Made by a program: the position numbers and the translations under genes
The notes under the pieces: model-generated
What the model saw: the letters and a program-made list of their open reading frames with translations, nothing else
What the model was told of the DNA's origin: nothing
Databases searched by the model: none
Shown: in pieces, positions 1 through 10,797 of the stretch
How positions within the stretch are numbered: the first letter of the stretch is position 1
How the letters are laid out: every line of letters begins with the position of its first letter
Assembly: GCF_003573695.1 (NCBI RefSeq)
Contig: NC_039358.1
Location: forward strand, 233,939,560 to 234,003,559
Length of the DNA: 64,000 nt
Direction of reading: 5' to 3'
Source of the DNA: Papaver somniferum
Taxonomy: Eukaryota; Streptophyta; Magnoliopsida; Ranunculales; Papaveraceae

Positions 1-172
1 AGTCCCCAATCGTCCTTTTTGATTCCGTCCGCTGGAAGAGCATGGGCCTTCGGGTGGTTTCCGTGGAGGGAAAAATTCATTTGCCTGACACGACACGATT
101 GAGAGCCGTGAAGATGTCTTGACGCTGCACCTTGGAAAGGTAAAGGATTTCGCACACCTGTTGTATCATAGA

Positions 173-2010
173 TCACACAGTCTCGTGTACGGAGTCCCAA
201 GAGATCCCACAATTCCTCACTGGAAGTGGGTCTCGATGTACTCCTTCGTTTCCTAGTTGAAGTCCCCCTGCTTTTATCTTTTCTTTGAAGATATGTTTCA
301 GTCTGTTGCAATCACTGTTTGGGTGGCTAACAAATCGGTGGTAGTGGCAGTATTTGGGGTTTGCCATCTCGGCCTCAGTTGGTGGGCGTCTAGGAGATGG
401 TGGTCTGATAACATCATCTTGAATCCATGCTTCTAAGAGATCGATCACCTCCTCGATGGGAAACGGTAAATACAGGGTATTTCCTTCAGCTTCACGATAA
501 TGTATGGGAGATTTAGCGGCGGCCATCCGTGCGGAGTTACTCGTCTTGCCAGTGCTTAGCGTTTAGGCTGCTGGTCCGCAGCTGGAGCTTTCCTTTTTCC
601 TCCCTCATTTACTACGCTCACAGAGGAGGGGCCGACGTTTTACAGTTTTTTAATGAGACGTCTACTGCTGTGAGTTTTGCGTACGTGTTCGGCTCTGGCT
701 GGTCTAGCTCTCTCTAATAATGTTGGTGTCGTTGATGCTGATCGTCTGGCAGCTTCATGGAGCTCAAAGAATGTCTGAAAACGTAGGTTCTCTATCAAGG
801 CGCGGTAAATGGGAGCCATACCATTGATGCATGAATTCACCAACTTTTGCTCGGTTATGTTTGGGTCGTGACAGTCTAGTGCCTGAACCCTGAATCTCTT
901 AACAAAATCGTTTGGATGTTCATTGTCTCGTTGGTACATCCTTCCCAGGTCCAAGAAGGTAACTTTTTCAGACACAAAGAAGTACTTCTTGTAAAAAGCG
1001 GTAACCATGCCACCCCAGTTGGGGATGCTGTTTGGCGCGATGCTGTTGTACCACGTGTACGCCCTTCCGGTAAGCGATTTTGAAAACTCCCTCAGACGGA
1101 GAGCGTGATTGTACTCATGTTCGCCCAAGGACTCCAAGAAGCGAGAGACATTTTCGCATGCATTTCCGGTGTCGTCGTACTGAGGATAGGAGTATCCTCT
1201 TGGAAGAGGAATTCTCTGTATTTCAGGTGGGTAGGGAGGTTGATGCTGATGCATGTCTATTTCATCATTCTTGATTCGGTTCCGGAGAAGTTGCTCCAGA
1301 TCCTCTCGTGTGAAAAATTGGACGGCTTACTTCTTTATGATGGGGTTCCGACACGAATATCCTCGTCTGTAAGTACGCGTCCACCGAGTTGCTAGTACCG
1401 GGGGTGTTGGAGGCGTTCCTCATCGACACTGAAGGACACGACTCCTGTGGTAGCCGATCTGTCAGGGCTTTGAGAGAGACGAGTATTTATGCGTCGAGAC
1501 CATGTCCGTTTGGGATCTAGCAAGAACCTCTTGTTGTTCTATCAAATCAGCGATGGTGACATAGGGTCGATTTTCTATGGTTCCTCCGGTTTCTCGTCGC
1601 GTTGGTGAGGGAATTGGAGCCTTGGTGGTGGTCGTAGGAGCTATGCTTGACGAAGAATTGGGAGAGGTAGCGACAGCTCTAGATCTGGTGAATGGTGGCG
1701 TAACGTCTGAAGGAGGGCTTTCGGTGTTGCCAGGATTTACAAGTTGTGTAGGAACATTAGAGGCGGAAGCGGCTCTGGGATTGGTGATTGGAGGTGTTAC
1801 AATTGAAGGAGCGCTCTCGACGCTGCTGGGGTCAGTAGGTTGTGTAGTGATGCCTCTAGGAGTAGCGTTAAAACCAGGGACAGATTCTGCGCTTGTGTTC
1901 TCGGAGTTCGCAGTTGATCCGGATATGAGTTCCACCATTTTGAAGTTAGGAATGAGAGGTGATTTTGGATGTTGGAAATCGGTATTCCAACCGAGAGATT
2001 GATCTCCCAC
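173..2010 (-). pseudogene. Ty3/gypsy Gag polyprotein, broken
   Basis: Structural capsid protein of a minus-strand LTR retrotransposon, read from 2010 down to 173 in three blocks. Block 1 (2010-1462) is a low-complexity Ser/Thr/Pro-rich N-terminus starting MGDQSLGWNTDF. Block 2 (1254-640) is the conserved retrotransposon gag domain, with motifs such as SLTGRAYTWYNSIAPNSI and FYKKYFF followed by a helical region. Block 3 (526-173) has LDLLEAWIxDD-like text and a knuckle-like CHYHRFVSHPNSDC stretch (C-X2-H... C, not a canonical CCHC). The blocks are in different frames or separated by stops, so this copy is dead. The style fits Tat-lineage gag, but no reverse transcriptase is in view because pol would lie before base 1. 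Bases 1-172 look like the continuing gag/protease spacer, with no distinct motif. Confidence 0.8.
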
Positions 2011-2829
2011 TGTGCTCGCTACTTGTTTGTGGGTGAAAATGATTTCTGCTGATTTTGGTAATTTCGGGTATGTGGGTGAGAAAAGAGTTTAAACCCTAAA
2101 CAATGTACTTCAAGGGAGTACTTTAGATTCGAGAGATCAATATGTACAAATCCGGACTAAACCAAGAAATGGCCGTTCCAGACTTGCTTTGGTCACAAAG
2201 TGGAGGAGAATGGGTTGGTTTTGGGGAGGGAAGCGAAGAAAGCTAGCGAGACCAGGTTGATCCTGGAAGAGTAGTTGTTTCACAACTTGTATCATAAAAT
2301 GGGAATATCACAGATGGAAAGCTAGCGAATGTTTCTGAGTGTTGTATTACTCCTGACTGAACTTGTTGTTCGGTGGAAATAGGTAAGACCTATTTACACA
2401 AGTCGAAGTGAAACGTACTCTGGTCTCTTTAAGGAATGGTAAATGAGTGAGTAAATGAGAGGAGGTGATGACCAGACACGCTTGGAATTGATGTTCCATA
2501 AAACAAAGCGTTTCACCATTACTTCCCATGTTTACTAACCGCCTTATTCTTATTACACTTTCTTATAACGGGTGTAGTGTACGCCGCACGCTGTAAACCG
2601 CCAAACCAATACCCAAATAGGATCCCCCAGTTTGTGATATGTGTTGATGTCTCAAATGTTTTCCTGGAAAACATGTAGCAGGTTGTTGTTTTCCTGGAAA
2701 GTCGATCTTGGGAGACTTGCTGGCTTGGTGACCTTCGGCAGTCGAGATTTTGCATCTTAAGAGGAAAGGTAGTTGTTGATCGCTGCAAACTTTCGTTCTT
2801 TGGTAGTCTCAAAGGGAAGTCTAGTAGAG

Positions 2830-3415
2830 GCGCGGCAAGGTTGGCATGCCATTGGCATGACATTCCTTGGAGCGGTTTGGCGCGGCCAAATTAAGGTTTC
2901 GGGCCAAAGGTTACCATGCGACGTTTGGTAACCTTGGATGGCTAGGATTTGCTCCTGGAATTGAAGAGCGACGGTTGATTGTCTCACGCCTTCGTTTGAG
3001 TATCCGCATAGGGAAAGCCAGTATGGTGGCGCGGCTAGGTTGGCATGGCATGCCTTGGCGCGGTTTGGCGCGACCAAATTAGGGTTTCGAGCCAAAGGTT
3101 ACCACGCGTTGTGTGGTAACCTTGGATGGCTAGGATTTTCTCCTGGGATTGAAGGGTGACCGTCAATTGTCGCACGCCTTCGTTTTAGTAGCCACATAGG
3201 GAAGGCCGACATGGTGGCGCGGCTAGGTTGGCATGTCATTGGAATCGCATGCCTTGGCGCGGCCAAATTAGGGTTCCGGGCCAAAGGTTACCATGCGTTG
3301 TCTGGTAACCTTGGATGGCTAGGATTTTCTCCTAGGATTGAAGGGCGCCCGTTGATTATCGCGTGCCTTCGTTTTAGTAGCCGCATAGGGAAGGCCAGGA
3401 TGGTGGCGCCGCTAA
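2830..3415. repeat. about 188-bp tandem repeat, 3 copies
   Basis: Three successive units share the text GGTAACCTTGGATGGCTAGG, beginning near 2928, 3115 and 3304 (spacings about 187 and 189). Each unit also carries a GCCAAAGGTTACCA block and a TTGGCATG...CCTTGGCGCGG block. Units differ by scattered substitutions. Confidence 0.85.
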
Positions 3416-3424
3416 CATGGCTAG

Positions 3425-3655
3425 GGCAAGGTGCGTTTGGCATGGTGGGGCCAAGGGCTTGGCATGCCGTTTGGCACATGGTGCGTCTAGCATGGCTAGG
3501 TGCGTTTTGGCATGGTGGGACCAAGGGCTTGGCATGCCGTTTGGCACTTGGTGCGACTAGCATGGTTAGGTCCAAGGCAAGGTATGTTTGGCTTGGCGAG
3601 GTGGGTCCAATGGCTTGGCATGTCGTTTGGCACATGGTGAGGCTAGCATGGCTAG
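3425..3655. repeat. about 71-84-bp tandem repeat, 3 copies
   Basis: The phrase GGCTTGGCATGCCGTTTGGC recurs near 3456, 3527 and, with one change, 3611. Each is followed by a CTAGCATGG(C/T)TAGG block. It sits between the 188-bp array and the 69/54-bp array and shares the GGCATG core with both. Confidence 0.75.
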
Positions 3656-3714
3656 GGACAAATAAAGGTGCGTTTGGCTTGGTGATGTGGCTGGTTTTCC
3701 ATTGGCATAGTAGT

Positions 3715-4172
3715 GCGGCTCGCATGGTTGGCATGCCTTGGCGCAGTGGTGCCGCTGGCATGGTTGGCATGCCTTAGCGCGGAGATGTGGCTGGCACGGT
3801 TTTCCATTGGCACAGTGGTGCGGCTGGCATGGTTGGCATGCCTTGGCGCGAAAATGTGGCTGGCACGGTTTTCCATTGGCACAATGGTGCAGCTGGCATG
3901 GTTGGCATGCCTTGGCGCGGAGACGTGGATGGCACAGTGCTACGACTAGCATGGTTGGCATGGCTTGGCGCGGAGATGTGTCTGGCACGGTTTTCCATTG
4001 GCACAGTGGTGCAGCTGGCATGGTTGGCATGCCTTGGCGCGGAGACGTGGATGGCACAGTGTTACGGCTAGCATGGTTGGCATGCCTTGGCGCGGAGATG
4101 TGTCTGGCACGGTTTTCCATTGGCACAATGGTGTGGCTGGCATGGTTGGCATGCCTTGGCGCGGTAGCATGA
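3715..4172. repeat. tandem array of alternating 69-bp and 54-bp units
   Basis: The core ATGGTTGGCATGCCTTGGCG occurs eight times between 3724 and 4160. Long units (about 69 bp) contain CGGTTTTCCATTGGCACA. Short units (about 54 bp) contain GACGTGGATGGCACAGTG instead. The last part of the array alternates long and short. No stops fall in several frames, so apparent ORFs here on both strands are artefacts. Confidence 0.85.
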
Positions 4173-4370
4173 CAATTTTAGGGTTTTGCACATGTGATGT
4201 CAATCAATGTTAAGGGTTCTGTCGTGGAACATGACACATAGAAATAAAAAGGTACCCTGATAATTCTTACGTAAGCATGTTGATCGGTTCAATAAATGTG
4301 CTAATGGTCATAATTACGTCATGGCAGATGTGCGGTTTTACGATTTTAACCCTAGGCTAAAAACCACCAT

Positions 4371-5250
4371 CAACAATTGCTAACTAAGTTGTTGAGAATG
4401 TTACCTTGTGGGAAGTTAGTATTTTCATAGCCTTCAAATTGTATGGTAGTATTTTCCGTGCTCCCAAGATTGTTGCTAAAATCCAAGTAGATGAAAGTGA
4501 TGTGACTAACTTTAATTTGAAAATTTGGCACGGGATGGTAGTGTTTCTTGTCGTAATAGTGTAAGATGATCCTGACATGGCCTTTGTACTTGCAGTTGGG
4601 ATAGACTGAGAAAGAGTTGTTGAATCTGGCCAGCAGGACTAAGAAAAGAGTTTTCCAAAACCTGTTCAAATCGAGCCAAAACAGAATATCCTTGCTCCCG
4701 GTACTGATTAAGATTTGAGGAGTGCCTGGGGTAAGAAGTATTGACATCCACCAGACCATGGTTGGCCCCTTCGAAAGTGACTCAGCTTGCATCTGGTTGG
4801 TGGAGGGGTTCTGAGTCAGATTGTCTAATTGGTCCAGCCCTGGATGGAAATGACCTTTAATCAGGTCGGACTTTATGGATTTGCTCCATGGGTATACGCG
4901 TAACCTGACCCGCTGGAGTAGTCAAACATTTCTTTCCAAATGTTTGTTGCCGCCTCGCATGGACCAATGGTTGGTCTTTGCTTGTATTAGGCCCAAAAAT
5001 GATGCTTGTAGGCGTAATTATTCGCATCAAGTTGCAATACCAATCTTTAGAATTGGAAAACAGGTTTCCACCTTGGAAGTTGGACGGTTGAGATTGATTA
5101 ACTGTTACTCTTCCCTGCCCAAATAAAACAGCAGAGAGGGAGAATCCTTTCAGTTTCTCATTCAGTTTTCCTAGAAAAATTACGGTTAATACTGCAATTT
5201 CTTCCTTTCTAAGTTATATCCCAGAAGAATTCTCTCTTTGAATCACCAAG
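4371..5250. other. no gene recognised
   Basis: AT-rich DNA with short ORFs on both strands and no recognisable domain. The minus-strand frame at 4792-4370 has no family features. Nothing else is visible. Confidence 0.5.
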
Positions 5251-6170
5251 TTATGAAAGGTGATCAGAAACCCCAAGATGCTAATCAGGGGGAGCAAAAA
5301 AGATCCTGAGTCAGTCAGCCTTTGCAACAAGTTTGTTTTTCTGAGGTTCAATCTGGTTTTGAGTATGTTTTGTATTCTAAGGGTTATGAGACTAGAGTGT
5401 GTGATCAAATTGATATCCTTTTCAGATGTGGTATGAATTTTTTGTAGTATGGGACTGCTAGAGTGTGTGAAGGTTTTTCTGGCATAAATGAAAATCAATT
5501 GCACTACCATTCTGTTGCTAGTCTTGGCAGCGCAGGAACTGGAGATAGGGGAATCATGCATGCAGTTGCCGAGGATGGTAATCCATAACAGAGAATCTAG
5601 CGAGGGCCAATCGAGAATGGGCATCTTGTAGGTGTTAAGGATGGTTGGGTTCTGTTTCCTCTTCATCCTACTCAAGGCCGACGGGTGGTGAAAGAAGGGA
5701 TCGTGCTGGTGGATGATGAGAGAATTGTATATGGAGGTTCTCGATAGGGGTTTTTTCTACCCCCATTCCTGACGGTACCAGAGCTCAGATTCTAATTAAT
5801 GATACTCGTCCTCCTACTCCAGGTAAGATGCTCTTCCCTAATTTGTTTGTTCTTGCTCCAGCACTTAGGCAGATGGTTATGGATGTGGATGAGGTGTCCC
5901 AAGCAGGAATTGGTGAAGTAACACATCCACATGAAGTACCAGAAGACGAAATCTTGACACCAGGGGTTGATTCAAGAATAGTGGGGAAAATATAAAGAGC
6001 TGCTAGAGACAGTGCAATGCGAGGAGAAGTACCTCAATCTCCTGAGAAGCTAGATGAAGAAACCTTGCCACCTGGAGCTGATGCCAATGTTCTAGCATAG
6101 GTATATAAAGTTGTAGTGGCTAGAGATGTCAGGTATGTGGCCAGCGCTTCTGGAGATTCAAGTAAAAACT
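5251..6170 (+). pseudogene. decayed reading region, family not recognised
   Basis: From the ATG at 5251 (MKGDQKPQDANQGEQK...) protein-like text appears in shifting frames: a stretch through about 5745 with several stops, then an acidic, proline-rich stretch at about 5775-6100 (GKMLFPNLFVLAPALRQM, then repeats of the type P-x-E-x-L-x-P-G). The two near-repeats 'DEILTPGVDS' and 'EETLPPGADA' suggest an internally repeated acidic domain. No known family is recognised. Stops and frameshifts mean it is not a working gene. A degenerate transposon ORF is possible. Confidence 0.25.
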
Positions 6171-7985
6171 AGCCAGGTAGGCTTCAAATAACTGCTCAGA
6201 GAGATGTTAGAAGAAAAGCACACACAAACAGTTTTATTTTTTGGTTGGAACCAAGCTACTGAAATATAGAACAAAGTGATGTTGGATTATAGAATTGGTT
6301 AGTTTGTGGTTAAAGTAATGTTCATGTTATCATTTTTAGTGCATAAATCAAATATGCAAAACAACTCAACCATAGCCAGATGGATGTTATAGGGGGACCA
6401 GTAAGCATACAAGGGGAGGGTCTCCTGGGTATTACCTAGGTTCAATTTCCAGAAATGATTAGATAAATGTGCAGTTATATCATGATTTGAGATGAATATG
6501 TTTATAGGAACTTTTAGGAAGAATAGCAGAAGAGAATGTACAATAGAAAGGGAAGAGAGAGTCAAATTCTTACTTCCAGTCAAATTATTACCTCCAAATA
6601 GAGAAGCCAAAAGAATAGTGTGAATCATACCAGGATGAAGGTTTGCAAGAATCCAACAAAAGACCCATGAATCACAGCAGCCTAGATACCTCAGGGATAG
6701 AGGGTGAAGAAGATGCAACATATAGTCAGGTGAAGACTTATAGTCCAATGTTGAATCTGTGTCTATACCATAGGATAACCAATCGTAGCCGATACTATAC
6801 GGATCTTTAGTATGACAGTTTTAGAGTGAAGATTGAATAGTCTAAGGCTTGGAGGAAAACTTCCAGTTTTAGCTAGTGTAGAATACCTAGCAGAAGAGAA
6901 ACTGAGACTGCATATAACTATAATTGATTTGATGTTTATCTTCCAATCCTTAAGGTTGAGGGTAGAGAGTGTTATAAGATCATCCGTGGGCTGAGAGTTG
7001 TTGATGATTATGTGATTTGGTCATCCTGGTGATTTTGATGATTCTTCTTGGAAGGGGAAATTCCTTCTTCCAGCTTGAGATAATTGGTGAGTTGAGTGAT
7101 TCGGGTTTTGCTGAACAAAGTTGTGTAATTGTTGCAAAATGTGATTCCCGTTGAATTAGCTTCTAGACTAGTAGAATTGGTGATTTTCTTCTTCCTTACT
7201 TCAGTACCTGTGATTGTGAGCTGAGAGGTATTTATGATTTGTGTGATTTGTGCGTTTTGAGTGTTGTGAGTAATAAAATTGGTGTTCCTGTGATTGATAC
7301 AATTGCATTTGCAAGAGTGAGAATGATTTTAAGAAGCCATTAGAGATCAGATTGAGAAAGCATTTAACATTTGGGAAATTTTGGGCAACAAAAATCCGGC
7401 AGAAAATGACCATTAGAGAGACCGTTAGGAGAAGAAGACAAAGCCTAACTTCTACAAACTCACGGCAAGAGAGGAATTCAGGTAAGAGTGGGTAGAGAGG
7501 AGAGAGGGGAGAGCATTTTTTCCCTAGCACTGGACGGAAAAAATCCCAACTAACTATGGGATCAAGCTATCGATTCAAGCCCAACGTAGTTCTATAACAA
7601 CAATAGTTAGCTCTAACGATAATAGTTTTATAATTTTAATTAAATTTCATCCAGGAGATGTGGGACAAAATACCTTGGCTTGAAATATACACAATCCAAA
7701 CTAGAATATAGCTTTATCCTTGAGGTCTCTGAATTGGTTCCGCCCAAAGACCATTTGAAAATTTTGAAAAAGAAAGAAAAACAATAAACCCATTCGAGCA
7801 ATTAAAAGTCTCTCTCACTCTTTTGTTTCTTTCTTTTACATAGAAGCCTATCTCACTCTCTCCTTGGTAGAAGAAGGTAGAAGTGAAAATCATCAACCCC
7901 AGCTTCTCACAATTTTCTTGGCCGGGAATTGCTGCTTTGAGAGGATAAAATGGATGTGCTGCTATACTCGGGGAATAGCTTCTTT
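6171..7985. other. no gene recognised
   Basis: AT-rich DNA. The longest frame (minus, 6748-6299) has no domain features, and nothing repetitive or regulatory stands out. It ends at the TSD of the solo LTR. Confidence 0.5.
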
Positions 7986-7990
7986 GTGAC

Positions 7991-8755
7991 TGTTTGTACC
8001 ATGGCTAATAATGTCACATATTGGGTCAGAATATTGTTTTGGGCAATGATTCAGCTGCACCAGCCTGCCCACTGAAGTAGCTACCAGCAAGTCCAGGGCT
8101 CCATGAAGTCAACGCCTGGTCTATGGTCAAAGTCAACCGTCGGTCAACTGTCGAAGTCAAATTGCCAGTCGCGCTTCTAGGAATTCGGAAGTAGGCTTAT
8201 GCCGCATTGCCAGACAGTCTCTATCCATGCTATCATCTGTGCTGGAAGACAGCATCCATCAATACTGCCATCCCGTTATGCCATCTAAGCAAGTCTGCCA
8301 ACAAGGAAATTCAATACAAGAAGGCATGCGGGGCAGATTAATGCCAGGAGGCATGCAGGGAAGTTTTATACAGAATTAATACAAGAGTGCAGTTTCATGC
8401 AGAATTAATGCAGGGCAATTTATGGCCAAGAGGCATGCAAGGAAACTTAATATAGTTTATGACCAGCAGGCAATTAGGGGGAGACCCTAATTTACATTTG
8501 TATAAATAGAGGGGATTACAATCCCAATAGGAGCAGGAAAACCCTAGCTAGGAGATAAAATATCCATTGTAATTTTGATATGAATAAAAACATCACTCCC
8601 CAAGGGGATTTCGTCCGTTGATGTAGGAAAAACTTGCCGAACCACGTAAATTGGTGTCTCTCTTCTTATGTTTGATTTATAAATTTAACCCTGTTTTCCT
8701 CATCATCACCAAAATCATCGTGTTTAATGCCTGTAAATATTTCTGGGTACAAGCA
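7991..8755 (+). mobile_element. solo LTR with 5-bp TSD
   Basis: The segment begins TGTTTGTACC and ends GGTACAAGCA, an imperfect terminal inverted repeat. It is flanked by identical GTGAC at 7986-7990 and 8756-8760. Inside are a TATA box (TATAAATA, 8501), a polyadenylation signal (AATAAA, 8583) and the U5-type motif GATGTAGG...CCGAACCACGTAAA (8617-8650). There is no internal domain, so recombination between two LTRs has probably removed the rest. Similar ends occur at 12316, 15176 and 30103. Confidence 0.85.
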
Positions 8756-8760
8756 GTGAC

Positions 8761-9310
8761 GTTCCTTGGAAAATCGAATGTCGTAAAGATAAAAGGTATT
8801 CTGGTAATAATCTCTTATTATGGCATAATCTTTTGATATTTTGTTCTGCTTTAAGTTTAGGGTTGTTGTGTACCACATAGCTGGATTAACTGCAAGCATA
8901 TTTTTTCTACAAAGTATGCTAGCCATCCTAAAAGGGTAGATGGATAGCATGGTTGCATATATTCATAATGTTTTTAATGATAGCTATCAGTCAAATGTCT
9001 CCATTCCTATTGTATCATGACCTTTTATTTCTTCAAAATTGTGTGCCACATAACTGGATTAATTGAGTTATTTTAAACACACATCCCAACCAACAAGAAG
9101 AATTTATCACACATTAATCTATTGAGTTATTTTACACAGTTTTGATAAATATTGAAGTTAAGAAGAAGAACAAATCTTTCTGGTTGGACTCGGATTCTTG
9201 TTAAGGCTCATACCCGTAATTGCAGTGTCTTAAACTGAAGAGGCAAAAATATTTTCGCATTTATCTTTGTCTCGCTAAGAGTCGCGTCTCCTGGCAAGAG
9301 ACATAGTAGA
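8761..9310. other. no gene recognised
   Basis: AT-rich flank between the solo LTR and the next pseudogene. A short phrase (GTGTACCACATAGCTGGATTAA, allowing changes) occurs twice, near 8867 and 9041. No coding features. Confidence 0.45.
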
Positions 9311-9313
9311 GCC

Positions 9314-9320
9314 TATAAAA
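9314..9320 (+). promoter_or_regulatory. TATA box of the 9396 pseudogene
   Basis: TATAAAA about 80 bases before the ATG at 9396, with a C/A-rich leader containing repeated CATATC phrases. Spacing is normal for a plant pol II promoter. Confidence 0.5.
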
Positions 9321-9395
9321 TGTGTCGAACCCCAAACACCAATTCCATACTCTATATAGCCTCACTCATCATCATATCATTCCATATCCATATCC

Positions 9396-9826
9396 ATGGC
9401 TGATAATGTCACTTCAGAGGATGTTAAGAACTTCTTCTTAGATGCGAGAGTGTTATATAGAAGACTAGTTGTGGATAGTGGTTGAGAAATTGTTATAACT
9501 AGCATTGTGTATTTTTCTGGAAGGAATGGGGTTTCCAAATCTAGTTCAAAAGCTTCTGAAGACCCATGAAATAGTAGTTAACAAGATCCTAGATGAAGCC
9601 GATATGTGCCTCGGGAGTGTTCAATCGGTTAAACCCCATGTAACGGAGGTTAATATGTCTGGTATGTCATTAACTCAATGCTTAATGGGTGGAAAGCCAG
9701 TAAATTTGATGTTGGTACATGGGAACCGGATGAACGTCATAACTAAATTGAACGAAACCATCTTCGGATCATTTTCCATCGCTTTTAAGGACATAATTCA
9801 AGATGTTTCAGGCATGAGATTTACAG
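9396..9826 (+). pseudogene. broken small protein gene, family not recognised
   Basis: The ATG at 9396 follows a plausible TATA box and starts MADNVTSEDVKNFFLDARVL. The frame stops at a TGA near 9483. A second frame carries about 100 residues (from about 9505: FLEGMGFPNLVQKLLKTHEI...) ending at 9831 in sequence that already belongs to an LTR start (TGTAGTTGCAGG at 9827). So the reading region is broken by a stop or frame change and cut at its 3' end by an inserted LTR. The protein looks soluble and mostly helical, and I do not recognise the family. It may be one of the few host gene remnants here. Confidence 0.4.
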
Positions 9827-10611
9827 TGTAGTTGCAGGAAATCCTACAACTACACCCGTTAGAATGGTAATAACACAAAGCTGAAGTCATGTGTATCAAC
9901 TCAAACATTAACGATTTTATACACCATTTGATATTAGAATAATCTTCTTAAGTACTTGAATTGGATGTATGGAGACCTTACAATGATTTCAAGATGTACT
10001 TACATAAAATAATGGAGATACGTAAGATGAACACAAGGTGAATGAAAGATGAACATTAAGTTCTAAGGATAATATCTTGGCTATCTAGATGGGTTTCTTT
10101 GTTTTTCTCTCTTCTCTTATCTCTCTCCCTCTCACTATCATTTTGAAACTTTATATAAGACAATGATAGTAGAAGACAACTGAAGATCACATGAAAAATC
10201 TCTAATAATTGATCTGATTTCAGTTTGTCTTATTCGATAGGGTTTGGGAAGATATCATTGTCCTTCGTGCTGCTGGTTATGTCTATCGCACAATTCCTTT
10301 TAAGCCGATCTTCGCCCTGTCTTCATCGCATGATCGTTTCTTCATGCTCTTAAGTTATTGTCGCGTTCATATTCTTCTCATTCATCTTTTATTATCGTAG
10401 TAACTTCATTTTTAGGGTTGTCTTTATCTCAGGCGAAGTTAAGTTATGCCTTGTGCGATATTTCGCCCCCACATTTTATCTCTTCTCGCGTTTTTCTTCT
10501 ACAAGTGGAACAATGTGAGAATTCTTGAATAGTCCTCGTGTCAGACCTTGTCTTTTAATTTTCTCTTTCTTTCCCGGCACACTTCCGCGCAATTTCCGCG
10601 TAACTACTACA
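9827..10611 (-). mobile_element. minus-strand LTR related to that of element A
   Basis: At 9827-9850 the plus strand reads TGTAGTTGCAGGAAATCCTACA, the reverse complement of the 3' end of element A's LTR (…GTAGGATTTCCTGCAACTACA). A minus-strand TATA box lies near 10157 (TATATAAAG read leftward), followed by the GA-rich stretch also seen after the TATA box of element A. The far end is uncertain: CTACTACA at 10604-10611 is a candidate, but the flanks (TACAG, CGTGT) do not match as a TSD. Confidence 0.45.
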
Positions 10612-10797
10612 CGTGTTGACGGTTTTTTCCTTTCCAAGTGGCACCTTTTTTACTACTTTTCTTCGGATAAATATCTAGGATAGAGTTAAAAGGAAAGGTT
10701 TTATTTTTATATCGTCTCCCTCCTATGTTCATCTTATTATCTTTTCAAGTTCTTCTTTTTTTTTCTTCAAAGTTTTTCCGGTTTCTGATTTTGCTTT

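Larger units (their letters stand above)
2011..4370 (-). mobile_element. probable leader and 5' LTR of the minus-strand gypsy element
   Basis: This stretch is upstream of the gag on the minus strand, where the untranslated leader and 5' LTR must be. It has no convincing gene. The open frames on both strands between 2757 and 4203 come from GC-richer tandem repeats that happen to lack stops. I could not find a clean primer binding site or a TG...CA pair, so the LTR limits are unknown. The right limit is set where the repeat-rich, GC-richer composition gives way to AT-rich DNA. Confidence 0.4.

Noticed and set aside
2090..2100. Telomere-like AAACCCTAAA
   Set aside because: A single copy, with no array.
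2757..4203. Long ORFs on both strands (HANHASRTTVPMENRA-like and WHGWHALARR-like repeats)
   Set aside because: They are produced by the stop-free tandem repeats, occur in many frames at once, and have no domain or start context.
7999..9416. Near-identical CCATGGCT(A/G)ATAATGTCAC at 7999 and 9395, suggesting a duplicated gene start
   Set aside because: The first lies within the solo LTR and similarity stops after about 20 bases, so chance or a minor coincidence is more likely than gene duplication.
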